A stretch of DNA of 64,000 bases from Hyphococcus flavus (GCF_028748065.1 NZ_CP118166.1:2929501-2993500); one strand, 5' to 3'. Positions 53,766-63,784 are shown, counted from the first letter of the stretch. The notes: generated by a model not told the origin, from the sequence alone. A program made the numbers and translations.

Positions 53766-53795
53766 AACGTCCGCTTTGGGCCAATAGCGTATATT
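53766..53795. repeat. AATGTC-type palindromic repeat, copy 4
   Basis: AACGTCCGC, TTTGGGCCAATA and GCGTATATT give the recognisable left arm and centre of the dispersed repeat that reads ATGTCCGCTTTGGGCCAATAGCGGACAT in other alphaproteobacteria. The right arm has decayed. It lies 18 bases from the acylase stop. Confidence 0.5.
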
Positions 53796-53813
53796 ATCGG
53801 GTCAAATACTTGC

Positions 53814-55964
53814 CTATCTACCCACCCGATAATCCATCGTCGCTTCTTCAAGCAGCGCATCAAGCGCCATCGGCGGCGTCTTCCACTCTTCGGCGGCGAA
53901 GATGTGCGCCTGGTCGGCATAGTGAGGCGAAGTCTCATCCAGGGTTGCGGCGCCGAACTGGTGGATAGTCTTGATTTCCACGTCATTGCGGCCTGACCAG
54001 TCCGCATAAAGAATATAGGTGTCGCCGCCCACGGCTTTCATGGGATAGCCATCCTCGCTTGAGGGATAAACGGCGCGCAGCGTATCCGGCCCGCCATTAA
54101 GAGGAAGGGAAACATCGCCGCGCTTGAGGCGCACGACCTCACCCCATGCCGGGTCCAGCCGGCCGAAGTTGGTTTCAAGCTCTTCAACAGTCTCGTGCAA
54201 GGCGCTAAGATAATCGGGCGTTTCGGCGTTCTCATCGTTTAACAAATACCCGCGCGCGCGCTGCGCCGTCAGGATCGCTAGCGCCGCCGAACGGTTATCC
54301 GTGGTCACGGCGCCGTCCCACGCGCGTAACACGGCGATAGCGCCAGAAAGATCACCCGCCTCTTCCTCCGAAGTTTGAACAAGCGTGTTCACCAGTTCCA
54401 TGACGCGCGAGTCCTCAGCGTAAACGTCATCCATTTTGTAAGTAACGAACTCTTCGCCCGTGATCGACGCATCACCGCCATAGAGCGTTTGAATGCGAAT
54501 GCCGCGATTGGTCGTCCGCGTATCAACGCCATAGTGTGGCGGGAAATTTTCCGGGTTTGGATTGTCAGCATCCGCTGAGGACTCAAACGGCGTATGATTG
54601 GCGTTCACCACATAACCCGACGCGGGCATCACCACTTGCGGCACGTCGTTCAGCGTTCGCAAGCCTTTCCATGTCAGGGCCGGGTCGGCGCCATCCTGCG
54701 CTTTCGACCAGTCAACGCCCTCTGCGCGAACCGGCAACGCCGCGTTATAATAGTAAGCAATCACACCGTCGCCGTCCGCATACACGACGTTAAGGCTGGG
54801 GATGGCCAGCATCTCCATGGCGGCGCGCCATTCGGAATAATTCTCCGCGCGATTCATCCGGTAATATTGCTCAATGGTGCGGATTTCATCGTGCCCAGCA
54901 TAGGAAACCGCAAACGCGCCCCTATCGGTTAGGAACACCGGACCGTGGACGGTAGAGTATGCTTTGCGTTTTACCGGCAGGCTGAACGGCCCCCACAGAT
55001 GCACGCGAAATTCTATTTCTTTCACGTCGAAGTCGCGCCATTCGCCGTCAAACCTATATTGCGCAGGGTCATCGGCATCATCGATATCGAGCTGGTAGAC
55101 GTCCACAAGGTCCGGCTTGTTCACAGTCATGGCCCAGCCGAGTGCGGGACCTGCGCCATGCAACACCAGCGGCGCGCCGGGAAAGATGCCGCCGATCATG
55201 TCCCAGCCTTCCTCTGATTTGACGCGCGCTTCATACCAGGCGACCGGCCCCGTATAAGGCTGGTGCGAGTTCACCATCAGCCGCGTATGTCCGTCTGCGG
55301 AGCGTCCCGGCGCAACCGCCATGGCGTTCGAGCCGATGTCAAACCCGCGTGGTACATTGAGGAAAGCTTCGCGCAACTGTGTTCCAAGCTGCGCCAGTTC
55401 AATATCACCCTCGTTGACCTTGGTCAGATGATCATCGAGGCCGTAAAAAAACGGCGTGCGCGTGGCGAAGCCGGCGACGATGTCATAGCCGGTGACGGGC
55501 GCCGCGCCCGGCGCGCAGCGCGTCTTTTCTTCAGCGCAATAAAGATTGAGACCAGCGGCGTATCCTTCCGCCAGCCCGCGCGTTTCAGCCGACAAGTCGG
55601 TATCGTAGCGGACCCTGATCGCATCCATGGCGCCCATGGCCCGCACCAGATAATCGGTGATGGCGGCGTCTTTACCGGCCCGCTCCGCCAGTTCGCCGCG
55701 CGCAAAAAACAGGACTTCTTCGATTGTCCGCCAGTCGTCTTCGGCATGGGCGTAGGCGAGCCCGAATGCTACATCCGCGTCACGCGCTCCGTAAATATGC
55801 GGTACGCCATAGGCGTCGCGTATGATGCGGGCGTCATAGGCTTTGGCCGCTTCGATCGCCGCAGCCGCATCGAGCTGGGCCGGCGCAGGTGTCTTTAAAT
55901 ACATAACCCCCGCGAACAACGCGATAACGACCGCCACAAACACCCAGCGAAGAATTATGCTCAT
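53814..55964 (-). CDS. Penicillin acylase family N-terminal nucleophile hydrolase
   Basis: This is a 716-residue precursor from MSIILRW (AGGGCG upstream) with an N-terminal membrane segment that probably exports or anchors it. The small alpha part begins ARIIRDAYGVPHIYG. Autocleavage would expose the Ser of FDIGSNAMAVAPG as the nucleophile, and the TVNKPDLVDVY region supplies the stabilising Asn. Members hydrolyse penicillins, acyl-homoserine lactones or acyl peptides. The substrate cannot be read here. A lost paralogue left its tail at 51.8 kb. Confidence 0.88.
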   Translation of the reverse strand: MSIILRWVFVAVVIALFAGVMYLKTPAPAQLDAAAAIEAAKAYDARIIRDAYGVPHIYGARDADVAFGLAYAHAEDDWRTIEEVLFFARGELAERAGKDAAITDYLVRAMGAMDAIRVRYDTDLSAETRGLAEGYAAGLNLYCAEEKTRCAPGAAPVTGYDIVAGFATRTPFFYGLDDHLTKVNEGDIELAQLGTQLREAFLNVPRGFDIGSNAMAVAPGRSADGHTRLMVNSHQPYTGPVAWYEARVKSEEGWDMIGGIFPGAPLVLHGAGPALGWAMTVNKPDLVDVYQLDIDDADDPAQYRFDGEWRDFDVKEIEFRVHLWGPFSLPVKRKAYSTVHGPVFLTDRGAFAVSYAGHDEIRTIEQYYRMNRAENYSEWRAAMEMLAIPSLNVVYADGDGVIAYYYNAALPVRAEGVDWSKAQDGADPALTWKGLRTLNDVPQVVMPASGYVVNANHTPFESSADADNPNPENFPPHYGVDTRTTNRGIRIQTLYGGDASITGEEFVTYKMDDVYAEDSRVMELVNTLVQTSEEEAGDLSGAIAVLRAWDGAVTTDNRSAALAILTAQRARGYLLNDENAETPDYLSALHETVEELETNFGRLDPAWGEVVRLKRGDVSLPLNGGPDTLRAVYPSSEDGYPMKAVGGDTYILYADWSGRNDVEIKTIHQFGAATLDETSPHYADQAHIFAAEEWKTPPMALDALLEEATMDYRVGR

Positions 55965-56161
55965 TTGCGCCCTGCCCTTATTCTGATCCGCCATGCAAAC
56001 TAGACTTAATTCAACGCAGATTTGCGAGAACTTCAAACAGTCATGCCGCTAAGCTCTTGATATCTCGACTATCATTGCATCAGCAAGTTGTCACATTCCC
56101 GTGGTGGACACGAGATTTGGCGCGCGCTTTAAATGCCGCCATGTCAACTCGGGATAACTTC

Positions 56162-58087
56162 ATGACAGATGATACCCACTATTTTAGCAACAGCCGCGAT
56201 ATGACCAAGGTCGATACTATCGGCGATCTTGTGGAAAGCCGTATTTCACGGCGCGCCTTTGTTGGCGGCGGCGTTGCAGCCTCGGCGGTCGCCATGGGAG
56301 GATGCGCCGCGCCGGCGCCGGAAAACGGCGTGGAAAGCGTTTCACAATCGTCTTTCAGTTTTGCCGAGATCGCGCGAGGCGTTGACGGCACGCACCATGT
56401 TCCCGATGGCTACATTGCCGATGTCCTGATCCGCTGGGGCGATCCGGTATTTCCCGACTCGCCTTCATTTGATCCTGCAAATCAAACGAGCGAATCTCAA
56501 CACAAACAGTTCGGCCAAAGCAACGACTTCATCGGGTTTGTCGCACTGCCGCCTGAAGCAGACGGCGCCGACCGGGCGCTATTGTGCGTCAATCACGAAT
56601 ACACGAAAGCGACCATGATGTTCCCGGGCGTCGCGCCGAATTACCCGGCAAGCATGACGAAAACTCATTGCGAAACAGAAATGGCGGCCCATGGCGGCAG
56701 TATTATCGAAATCAGACGCCGCGAAGACGATGGCTGGGATGTGCTTCAGGAGTCGCACTTCAACCGCCGCGTCACCGCTGCGACCACGCCAATGACATTA
56801 ACCGGCCCGGCGGCGGGGCATGACCGCATGAAAACCAGTGAGGACCCTGATGGCCTGACGGTCTCCGGCACGGTAAACAATTGCGCCGGTGGTATCACAC
56901 CCTGGAATACGTATCTGATGGCGGAAGAAAACCTTCACGGATATTTCATCGGCGATCTGCCCGAAAACCATCCGGAAACACGCAATCATAAGCGCTATAA
57001 TGTGGGCGGTTCGCCGCGCTATGTCTGGGGCCGATTTTTTGATCGTTACGATCTCGGGAAAGAACCAAACGAGCCAAACCGTTTCGGCTGGATCGTTGAG
57101 GTTGACCCGCTTGACCCCACATCGACACCGAAGAAACGAACAGCCCTTGGCCGTACAAAACATGAAGGCGCTGAAAGCGTCATTGCCCCGAGCGGTCGCG
57201 TCGTCGTCTATAGCGGCGATGATGAACGGTTCGATTATCTTTATAAGTTTGTATCGAAAAACAAGTTTGTCGAAGGCGACAGGAAAGCAAACATGTCGCT
57301 GCTTGATGAAGGCGTTTTATATGTAGCGAGGTTCAACGAAAGCGGAACCGTCGACTGGCTGCCACTTACCTTCGGTCACGGTCTTTTGACGCCGGAAAAT
57401 GATTTTCACTCACAAGCAGATGTGCTGATCGAGACGCGGCGCGCCGCAGACTTGCTGGAAGCAACGCCTATGGATCGGCCTGAAGACGTGGAACCCGACC
57501 CGCGCACCGGCCGGGTTTGGGTGATGCTGACCAACAATCATCTTCGTACTGAAGATCAGGTGAACGCTGCCAATCCACGATCCGAAAACCGGTTCGGACA
57601 TATTATCGAAATTATCGAGCCAAACGGCGATTTCACGGCGAAACAGTCTCGCTGGGAGTTTCTAGTGAAATGCGGCGATCCTGACGACCCCTCATCCGGC
57701 GCCATGTGGAATGCGCAAACGTCAGCCAATGGCTGGTTCGGCAGCCCGGATAATTGCGCTATCGATCCATCCGGACGGCTTTGGGTGGCGACGGACGGCA
57801 ATCCGGCGACGGGCGCGAATGACGGATTATGGGCGATGGAAACCAAAGGGGAAATGCGCGGCACGGGCCGGGCGTTTTTCCGCAGTCCCGTTGGCGCCGA
57901 AGTCACCGGGCCGCGCTTTTCCGATGATGGACGGACATTATTTATTGCCGTCCAGCATCCCGGTGACAGCAATGGCGCCACTTTTGAAAACCCATCGACG
58001 CGCTGGCCGGACTTCGACCCGGCCATGACGGCGCGCTCAGCGGTGCTCGCTATACGTAAAAAAGACGGCGGTGTGATTGGCTCTTAG
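56162..58087 (+). CDS. PhoX-family phosphatase (DUF839), Tat-exported
   Basis: This is a 641-residue protein from MTDDTHYF. A twin-arginine signal is present (ISRRAFVGGGVAASAVAMGG), so it is exported folded with its metal cofactor. The DUF839/PhoX beta-propeller covers the rest, with conserved segments LLCVNHEYT, CAGGITPWNTYLMAEEN and SGDDERFDYLYKFV. PhoX enzymes are calcium- and iron-dependent phosphatases for phosphate esters. No PhoB box was searched for or noticed. The frame is open further upstream without a better start. It overlaps ilvE tail to tail by four bases. Confidence 0.85.
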   Translation: MTDDTHYFSNSRDMTKVDTIGDLVESRISRRAFVGGGVAASAVAMGGCAAPAPENGVESVSQSSFSFAEIARGVDGTHHVPDGYIADVLIRWGDPVFPDSPSFDPANQTSESQHKQFGQSNDFIGFVALPPEADGADRALLCVNHEYTKATMMFPGVAPNYPASMTKTHCETEMAAHGGSIIEIRRREDDGWDVLQESHFNRRVTAATTPMTLTGPAAGHDRMKTSEDPDGLTVSGTVNNCAGGITPWNTYLMAEENLHGYFIGDLPENHPETRNHKRYNVGGSPRYVWGRFFDRYDLGKEPNEPNRFGWIVEVDPLDPTSTPKKRTALGRTKHEGAESVIAPSGRVVVYSGDDERFDYLYKFVSKNKFVEGDRKANMSLLDEGVLYVARFNESGTVDWLPLTFGHGLLTPENDFHSQADVLIETRRAADLLEATPMDRPEDVEPDPRTGRVWVMLTNNHLRTEDQVNAANPRSENRFGHIIEIIEPNGDFTAKQSRWEFLVKCGDPDDPSSGAMWNAQTSANGWFGSPDNCAIDPSGRLWVATDGNPATGANDGLWAMETKGEMRGTGRAFFRSPVGAEVTGPRFSDDGRTLFIAVQHPGDSNGATFENPSTRWPDFDPAMTARSAVLAIRKKDGGVIGS

Positions 58088-59010
58088 ACGATGGGATCGA
58101 GCCAGCCCCATTCGTCCTTGGTTTCGCCGGAAAAAATGCCAAAAAACGCATCCTGGATTTGGTTTGTCACCGGACGGTTGCCCTTGCCGACCGGAATTTT
58201 GTCGACCGAACGCACGGGCGTGACTTCAGCGGCGGTGCCGGTCAGGAAAATTTCATCCGCGCCATAAAGCATTTCACGCGGTATGGATTGCTCGATGACT
58301 TCGTGCCCTGCCTTTTTTGCAAGCGTCATAGCCGTATCGCGGGTAATTCCCGACAGAATTGACGCGGCCGCTGGCGGCGTGATGATCCGGCCATTCAAAA
58401 CGACGAACAGGTTTTCACCGGCGCCCTCGCTGACCGTACCGTCGTGAGAAAGTCCAATGCCTTCGGCAAACCCGCGATCGCGCGCTTCCATGCCGATCAA
58501 GCGGCTTGAAAGGTAATTACCGCCAGCCTTCGCGCCCGCCGGAATGGTGCCTGGCGCCGTACGCCGCCAGCTCGACACGGCAACATCGATACCGTTTTTA
58601 AGACCGTCCTCGCCAAGATACGCGCCCCAGGCGAAAGCGGCGATCGCGAGTTCGGATTTCACTTTGGTGGAGTACGGTCCCATTTCTCCGTACCCCAAAT
58701 AAGCCACAGGACGGATATAGGCGGACGTCAGTCCATTTTCCCGAACCACGTCCTTGCAAGCCTGCATCAAGCCATCGACCGTATATTTGGACATGTCGAT
58801 GTTATAAATGCGCGCGGAATAAAACAGCCGTTCGATATGCTCTCGGTTACGGAAGATACACACGCCGTTATGCTTGGTGTCATAGGCGCGCATCCCCTCG
58901 AACACTGATGTGCCGTAATGCAGCCCGTGGGTCAGCACATGCGTTGTCGCCTCTGCCCAGGGGATCATCTCGCCATTGCGCCAGATCAGTTTCGCTTCCT
59001 GGATAGGCAT
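58084..59010 (-). CDS. ilvE: Branched-chain amino acid aminotransferase
   Basis: This 308-residue fold-type IV PLP enzyme catalyses the last step of valine, leucine and isoleucine synthesis. The PLP Lys is in GAKAGGNYLSS, and the signature runs through GIGLSHDGTVSEGAGENLFVV. EIFLTGTAAEVTPV is present near the C-terminus. AGGAAGG before the ATG supports the start. It is divergent from mazG. Confidence 0.96.
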   Translation of the reverse strand: MPIQEAKLIWRNGEMIPWAEATTHVLTHGLHYGTSVFEGMRAYDTKHNGVCIFRNREHIERLFYSARIYNIDMSKYTVDGLMQACKDVVRENGLTSAYIRPVAYLGYGEMGPYSTKVKSELAIAAFAWGAYLGEDGLKNGIDVAVSSWRRTAPGTIPAGAKAGGNYLSSRLIGMEARDRGFAEGIGLSHDGTVSEGAGENLFVVLNGRIITPPAAASILSGITRDTAMTLAKKAGHEVIEQSIPREMLYGADEIFLTGTAAEVTPVRSVDKIPVGKGNRPVTNQIQDAFFGIFSGETKDEWGWLDPIV

Positions 59011-59174
59011 CGCATTATTCCTTCCTGTTGTTCATCGCGCTGGGGCTTTTCTGCCTGAATGGCTGAGCCGGCAAGCAAATGCAAGCGCATGTCATATTCC
59101 CCCAATCTGTGAGTGGTCTTTGACCGGTTTACCTATTATGGCTGGAATAATTCGCCTCAAATGACTGGAACCCC

Positions 59175-59987
59175 ATGTCGAACACCCCTTCTCCCGACGC
59201 CCGGAAAATTGACGCCTTATTGCATGTAATGGAGCGCCTGCGCGCGCCTGATGGCGGCTGCCCATGGGACCTGGAGCAAAATTTTCGCACTATCGCCCCC
59301 TATACGATTGAGGAAGCCTATGAGGTCGCCGACACAATTGAGAAAGGCGATATGGCGGCGCTGAAAGAAGAACTTGGCGATCTCCTGTTCCAGACGGTTT
59401 TTCACGCTCAAATGGCGAAAGAGGAAGGCCTCTTTTCTTTCGGCGACGTGGCTGAAGCCATCGCAGAGAAAATGATCCGCCGCCACCCGCATGTGTTTGG
59501 CAGCGAGACCATGCGTACTGCCGAAGAACAAACCGATGCCTGGGAACAGCAAAAAGCCGAAGAGCGCGCCGCCAAGGGGGCGAACAGTTTGCTTGATGAC
59601 ATGCCCGCCGGACTGCCTGGCCTTTCTCGCGCGGTAAAACTGCAAAAACGTGCTGCGCGCGTCGGCTTTGACTGGACCGACGCGAAAGACGTGCTTTCAA
59701 AAATCGCGGAAGAAACCGAAGAATTGCACGAAGCGATCGAAGGTTCTGACGAAGCGCATATCGAAGAAGAGTTTGGCGATCTGCTATTCGTGCTCGCAAA
59801 TTTATCGCGTCACTTAAAGATTGATCCTGAAAGCGCGCTGCGTCGCGCCAACCAAAAATTCATTCGACGGTTTCAACATATCGAGAAGACATTCGATGAG
59901 CGCGGGCGATCAATGAAAGACGCAAGCTTGGATGAGATGGAAGCCGTATGGATTGAGGCGAAGAACGTGGATAAATCGCAAAATTGA
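59175..59987 (+). CDS. mazG: Nucleoside triphosphate pyrophosphohydrolase MazG
   Basis: This 270-residue protein has two MazG folds. Each carries the EExxE-x-ExxD metal site: EEAYEVADTIE with KEELGDLLFQ, and EETEELHEAIE with EEEFGDLLFVL. It hydrolyses non-canonical NTPs to monophosphates and can lower (p)ppGpp. CPWD near the N-terminus is a family hallmark. It is the house-cleaning type, not the solitary antitoxin-linked MazG, since no mazEF is near. Confidence 0.95.
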   Translation: MSNTPSPDARKIDALLHVMERLRAPDGGCPWDLEQNFRTIAPYTIEEAYEVADTIEKGDMAALKEELGDLLFQTVFHAQMAKEEGLFSFGDVAEAIAEKMIRRHPHVFGSETMRTAEEQTDAWEQQKAEERAAKGANSLLDDMPAGLPGLSRAVKLQKRAARVGFDWTDAKDVLSKIAEETEELHEAIEGSDEAHIEEEFGDLLFVLANLSRHLKIDPESALRRANQKFIRRFQHIEKTFDERGRSMKDASLDEMEAVWIEAKNVDKSQN

Positions 59988-60143
59988 TATCGAATGCTTC
60001 CTGTGACTCACGAAAAGCGCATTCTCGAAACACTATTCCTGCAAAACTTGTTAGAAATACTCAGTTCAAACTCGCGCGAGCCGGGGGCATGTTGGCGCTG
60101 AACTCGCTTATATCGACATCTCATTATCTGAGAGAGAGACACT

Positions 60144-61145
60144 ATGCCGGCAACAGGTTCCATCATCGATCTCATCGGCGACACGCCGCTGTTAAAGTTG
60201 AAGCGCGCGTCCGAAGAAACCGGCTGCACCATTCTCGGCAAGGCTGAATTCTTAAATCCCGGGCAGTCGGTGAAAGACCGCGCAGCGCTGGGGATCATTC
60301 GCGACGCTGAACTGTCAGGCGCGCTCAAGGCCGGTGGAGTTATTGTCGAAGGCACCGCCGGCAATACCGGCATAGGGCTCGCCATGGTCGGCGCCGCCCT
60401 CGGCTATAAAACAAAAATCGTTATCCCCCGCACCCAGAGCGAGGAAAAAAAGATCGCCTTACGGCTACACGGCGCGGAGCTGATCGAAGTGGACGCCGTC
60501 CCTTACGATAACCCGAATAACTATGTGCACTGGTCGCGCCGGCTGGCCGACGAATTAAACGCGTCTGAACCGAACGGCACCATCTGGGCGAACCAGTTCG
60601 ATAACGTTGCGAACCGTGATTTTCATATCGCCACCACCGGTCCTGAAATCTGGAAACAGACTGACGGCGCCGTTGACGGGTTTACATGCGCCGTTGGAAC
60701 CGGCGGCACGCTTGCTGGGGTATCGATGGCGCTGAAAGAGCGCAACCCTTCTATCAAGACAGCAGTGGCGGACCCGGGCGGTTCGAAAATTTTCAGCCTG
60801 ATAAAATATGGGCGTGCAGAAACAGAGGGTGGTTCGATTACCGAAGGCATCGGTCAGGGCCGCATTACCGCCAATCTGGAAGACTCGCCAATAGACGACG
60901 GCTATCGCATCGGCGATGCTGAGATGCTGGACGTATTGTTTCATCTGGTGACGGAGGAAGGTCTGTGCCTAGGTGGCTCTTCAGGCATTAATATCGCCGG
61001 CGCCGTGAAACTGGCGAGGGAGCTAGGCCCCGGTCATACAGTGGTCACTATGCTTTGCGACTATGGGCATCGCTATGCGTCTAAACTTTACAACCCGGCG
61101 TTCCTGAAAGAGAAGGGTCTGCCCGCGCCGTCTTGGTTGGGATAA
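60144..61145 (+). CDS. cysK: Cysteine synthase A
   Basis: This 333-residue fold-type II PLP enzyme makes cysteine from O-acetylserine and sulfide. The PLP Lys44 is in NPGQSVKDRAA, the substrate loop is EGTAGNTGIG, and the phosphate-binding loop is GTGGTLAGVS. It lies 156 bases after mazG in a gap where I see no riboswitch. sseA follows after one base, forming a sulfur-metabolism pair. Confidence 0.93.
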   Translation: MPATGSIIDLIGDTPLLKLKRASEETGCTILGKAEFLNPGQSVKDRAALGIIRDAELSGALKAGGVIVEGTAGNTGIGLAMVGAALGYKTKIVIPRTQSEEKKIALRLHGAELIEVDAVPYDNPNNYVHWSRRLADELNASEPNGTIWANQFDNVANRDFHIATTGPEIWKQTDGAVDGFTCAVGTGGTLAGVSMALKERNPSIKTAVADPGGSKIFSLIKYGRAETEGGSITEGIGQGRITANLEDSPIDDGYRIGDAEMLDVLFHLVTEEGLCLGGSSGINIAGAVKLARELGPGHTVVTMLCDYGHRYASKLYNPAFLKEKGLPAPSWLG

Positions 61146-61146
61146 C

Positions 61147-62010
61147 ATGAACTCTTTTGGACCCCTGGTATCCACCGATTGGCTAAGTGAGAATTTGGGA
61201 CAAAAAGACCTGAAAATCATCGACGGGTCCTGGCGTATGCCCGGCCAAGGCGAGGCAATCGACAAATATCGCAAACAGCATATTCCCGGCGCCGTTTTTT
61301 TCGATATCGACGCGATCTCCGATTATTCGACGGACCTGCCGCACATGCTGCCGCCATCAAAGCAGTTCGAAGCTGCTGTCGGCGCGCTCGGCATTTCGGA
61401 TAAGGACAACATTGTTGTCTATGATGAAAAAGGCCTCTTTTCTGCAGCTCGCGTCTGGTGGACATTTCGCGCCATGGGACATGAAAACATTGCGGTGCTT
61501 GATGGCGGCTTGCCGAAGTGGACGCGCGAAGGACACCCTTTAACGGCTGATGCGATCAACATCTCGCCAGTCAATTACAACGCTGTTCCGATCCCAAAAC
61601 TCAGCGCTTCCCACGCTGATGTCCGCAAGGCGATCAACGCAAAATCCGCCTGCATCATTGACGCCCGCCCCGCAGAGCGGTTCGAGGGCCATGCGCCGGA
61701 ACCGAGGCCGGGTTTGCGTTCAGGACATATGCCCGGCGCCGTTAATATCCCTCATGATCGCCTCCTGACGGAGACCGGAGTCTTTCGGACGCCAGACGAA
61801 ATCCGCGACATTTTTGCGAATGCCGGCGTCGAGAGCCAGAAGCCGGTCATCACCAGTTGCGGATCAGGTGTTACAGCGTCAATATTGGCGCTGGCGCTTG
61901 AACTCATCGGCTGCGGCGCGTACGCGGTCTATGACGGTTCCTGGGCCGAATGGGGAGATGAGAGAAATGACAGCGCAACATTCCCCGTTGTCAGCGACGC
62001 AAAAAAGTAA
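61147..62010 (+). CDS. sseA: 3-Mercaptopyruvate sulfurtransferase (two-domain rhodanese)
   Basis: This 287-residue tandem rhodanese carries the active Cys238 in SCGSGVTAS. The CG[ST]GVTA loop is typical of mercaptopyruvate rather than thiosulfate sulfurtransferases. The N-terminal rhodanese domain is structural. It would move sulfur from mercaptopyruvate to acceptors such as thioredoxin. It is immediately after cysK, so cotranscription is likely. The 3' end overlaps the GNAT gene. Confidence 0.92.
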   Translation: MNSFGPLVSTDWLSENLGQKDLKIIDGSWRMPGQGEAIDKYRKQHIPGAVFFDIDAISDYSTDLPHMLPPSKQFEAAVGALGISDKDNIVVYDEKGLFSAARVWWTFRAMGHENIAVLDGGLPKWTREGHPLTADAINISPVNYNAVPIPKLSASHADVRKAINAKSACIIDARPAERFEGHAPEPRPGLRSGHMPGAVNIPHDRLLTETGVFRTPDEIRDIFANAGVESQKPVITSCGSGVTASILALALELIGCGAYAVYDGSWAEWGDERNDSATFPVVSDAKK

Positions 62011-62545
62011 CAACGGAACTTCGGCTGATCAGATCGAAGTCACGATTACGTATCTTGAACAGACTGAACGGCCCCTCCTGCCGCCCGCGCCGACACCCAC
62101 ACGCAAGACCGCTTTGATGCGTGCTGAAACGCCGCCAGTGCATTTTTACCGCTATCTTTATGATCTTGTCGGCGGGCCTTGGAACTGGGTCAGCCGCCGC
62201 AAATTGAGCGATGAAGAGTTGGCGACAATAATCCAGGACCCGGATGTCTACTTTTATGTTCTTTACGTCGATGGCGCGCCCGCCGGCATGGCGGAAATTG
62301 ACGCGCGCGATAAGCAAATTCATGAACTCAAGTTCTTTGGCCTGGCGCCTGACTTTACGGGCGGCGGGCTCGGCCGGTATTTTCTGACGCACGCCGTCGA
62401 GTTGTTGTGGTCCCATGGCGCTCAACGCGTTCGCCTTGAAACCTGCACGCTGGACCACCCGGCGGCGCTGCCGCTTTATCAAAAGTTCGGCTTTACCGTG
62501 ATCGACAGGCGCAAGGGTTTTGTGGAAAAGCTTGAGAACCTCTAA
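61967..62545 (+). CDS. GNAT family N-acetyltransferase
   Basis: The protein is 192 residues from the ATG at 61967, within the last 44 bases of sseA and preceded by GGAGATGAGAGA. The acetyl-CoA site is recognisable in LKFFGLAPDFTGGGLGRYFL, followed by VRLETCTLDHPAALPLYQKFGF. It acetylates an amine of unknown identity. The translational overlap links it to cysK-sseA. A short inverted repeat (TAAGCC/GGCTTA) follows the stop but has no U-run. Confidence 0.85.
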   Translation: MTAQHSPLSATQKSNNGTSADQIEVTITYLEQTERPLLPPAPTPTRKTALMRAETPPVHFYRYLYDLVGGPWNWVSRRKLSDEELATIIQDPDVYFYVLYVDGAPAGMAEIDARDKQIHELKFFGLAPDFTGGGLGRYFLTHAVELLWSHGAQRVRLETCTLDHPAALPLYQKFGFTVIDRRKGFVEKLENL

Positions 62546-62591
62546 GCCTTAGCGGCTTAATTCCCGCCTCAATTCAGGCTACAAGGCCGAT

Positions 62592-63755
62592 ATGAAAGAC
62601 GACACAAAGTTAGCCGCCGCCGGCCGGCCGCACCATCGCCCGGCGCACCCGGTGAACCCGCCCGTCGAGCGCGCCTCGACCTATCTGTTCCCGACTTACG
62701 ATGATTATCTCGAAGGCGCGAAGTCCATTACCTATGGACGCCTTGGCACGCCCACGCACCGCGCACTCGAGGAAGCCGTCACTGCGCTTGAGGGCGGTTT
62801 TGAAACCCGCCTCGCCCCCTCTGGTTTGCAGGCCTGTAACGCGGCGATCCTCGCCTTTGTGGCGACGGGCGATCACATCCTGATGACGGATGCGGCGTAT
62901 GATCCGACGCGCAAATTCTGTGAAAAGTTCCTGAAGCGCTTTGGCGTTGAAACGACGTTTTACGATCCCCTCGCCAGCAAGGAAGAGGTCGCCGCGCTTA
63001 TGCGCCCGAACACGAAAGTCGTATTTGCGGAATCGCCCGGATCGCTGACATTCGAAGTGCAAGACTTGCCGATGCTCGCCGAAGCCGCGCATGCGGGCGG
63101 CGCGAAACTTGTCGCCGATAATACCTGGAGCGGCGGGTATTACTGCAAACCGATAGAGCTTGGCGCCGATGTCAGTATTCAGGCTGGAACCAAATACCTT
63201 GCCGGTCATGCCGACTGTCTTATCGGCACGATAACGTCAGCCGACGAACAAACTGCGAAAAAGATTTATTACGCCCTTTTGCAACTTGGTTCAAACGTGT
63301 CAGCAGACGACGCGTACCTGACCCTTCGCGGCATGCGAACACTGTCAACACGGCTTTCACGCCATCAGGAGAGTACGGAAGAACTCATCAAATTCTTCAA
63401 GAAACGCGATGAGATTGATCGGATTCTGCATCCCGCGCTCAAGTCATGCCCGGGCCATGCGATCTGGAAGCGCGATTTTTCCGGCGCCTCAGGGCTCTTC
63501 GGCGTCGTTATGAAGCCAGCGCCGCTGCCGGCGTTGAAAGCTTTTTTCAACGCGTTGAAGCTTTTTGGCATGGGATTTTCATGGGGCGGCTTTGAAAGCC
63601 TCTGCCTGCATGTACGGCCCGAACAATACCGGACGGCGACCGAATGGCGAGAGGAAGGACACGTTCTTAGAATTCACGCCGGTCTTGAAGATATTGATGA
63701 TTTGAAAGCTGATCTTGAGCGCGCTTTCGCAGCGATGCATGCTGCGTTAAAGTAA
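62592..63755 (+). CDS. metC: Cystathionine beta-lyase
   Basis: This 387-residue Cys/Met-metabolism PLP enzyme has the PLP Lys in SIQAGTKYLAGHAD. DNTWSGGYYCKP corresponds to the substrate-facing region of MetC rather than MetB. It cleaves cystathionine to homocysteine, pyruvate and ammonia. It closes the run of sulfur genes begun by cysK. The name cystathionine gamma-synthase is less likely on these motifs. Confidence 0.9.
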   Translation: MKDDTKLAAAGRPHHRPAHPVNPPVERASTYLFPTYDDYLEGAKSITYGRLGTPTHRALEEAVTALEGGFETRLAPSGLQACNAAILAFVATGDHILMTDAAYDPTRKFCEKFLKRFGVETTFYDPLASKEEVAALMRPNTKVVFAESPGSLTFEVQDLPMLAEAAHAGGAKLVADNTWSGGYYCKPIELGADVSIQAGTKYLAGHADCLIGTITSADEQTAKKIYYALLQLGSNVSADDAYLTLRGMRTLSTRLSRHQESTEELIKFFKKRDEIDRILHPALKSCPGHAIWKRDFSGASGLFGVVMKPAPLPALKAFFNALKLFGMGFSWGGFESLCLHVRPEQYRTATEWREEGHVLRIHAGLEDIDDLKADLERAFAAMHAALK

Positions 63756-63784
63756 CCTCACCGTAGGGAGCGGAGCGTCGCGTT

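Noticed and set aside
53618-54007. N-terminal extension of the DUF4386 gene
   Set aside because: It overlaps the acylase 3' end on the same strand in another frame and a palindromic repeat. Its IGPKRT-like reading is a known spurious translation of that repeat.
59988-60143. Riboswitch before cysK
   Set aside because: The gap is only 156 bases and I could not find a conserved core of a SAM, cobalamin or T-box type.
62543-62559. Terminator after the GNAT gene
   Set aside because: TAAGCC/GGCTTA is only a six-pair stem and lacks a U-run.
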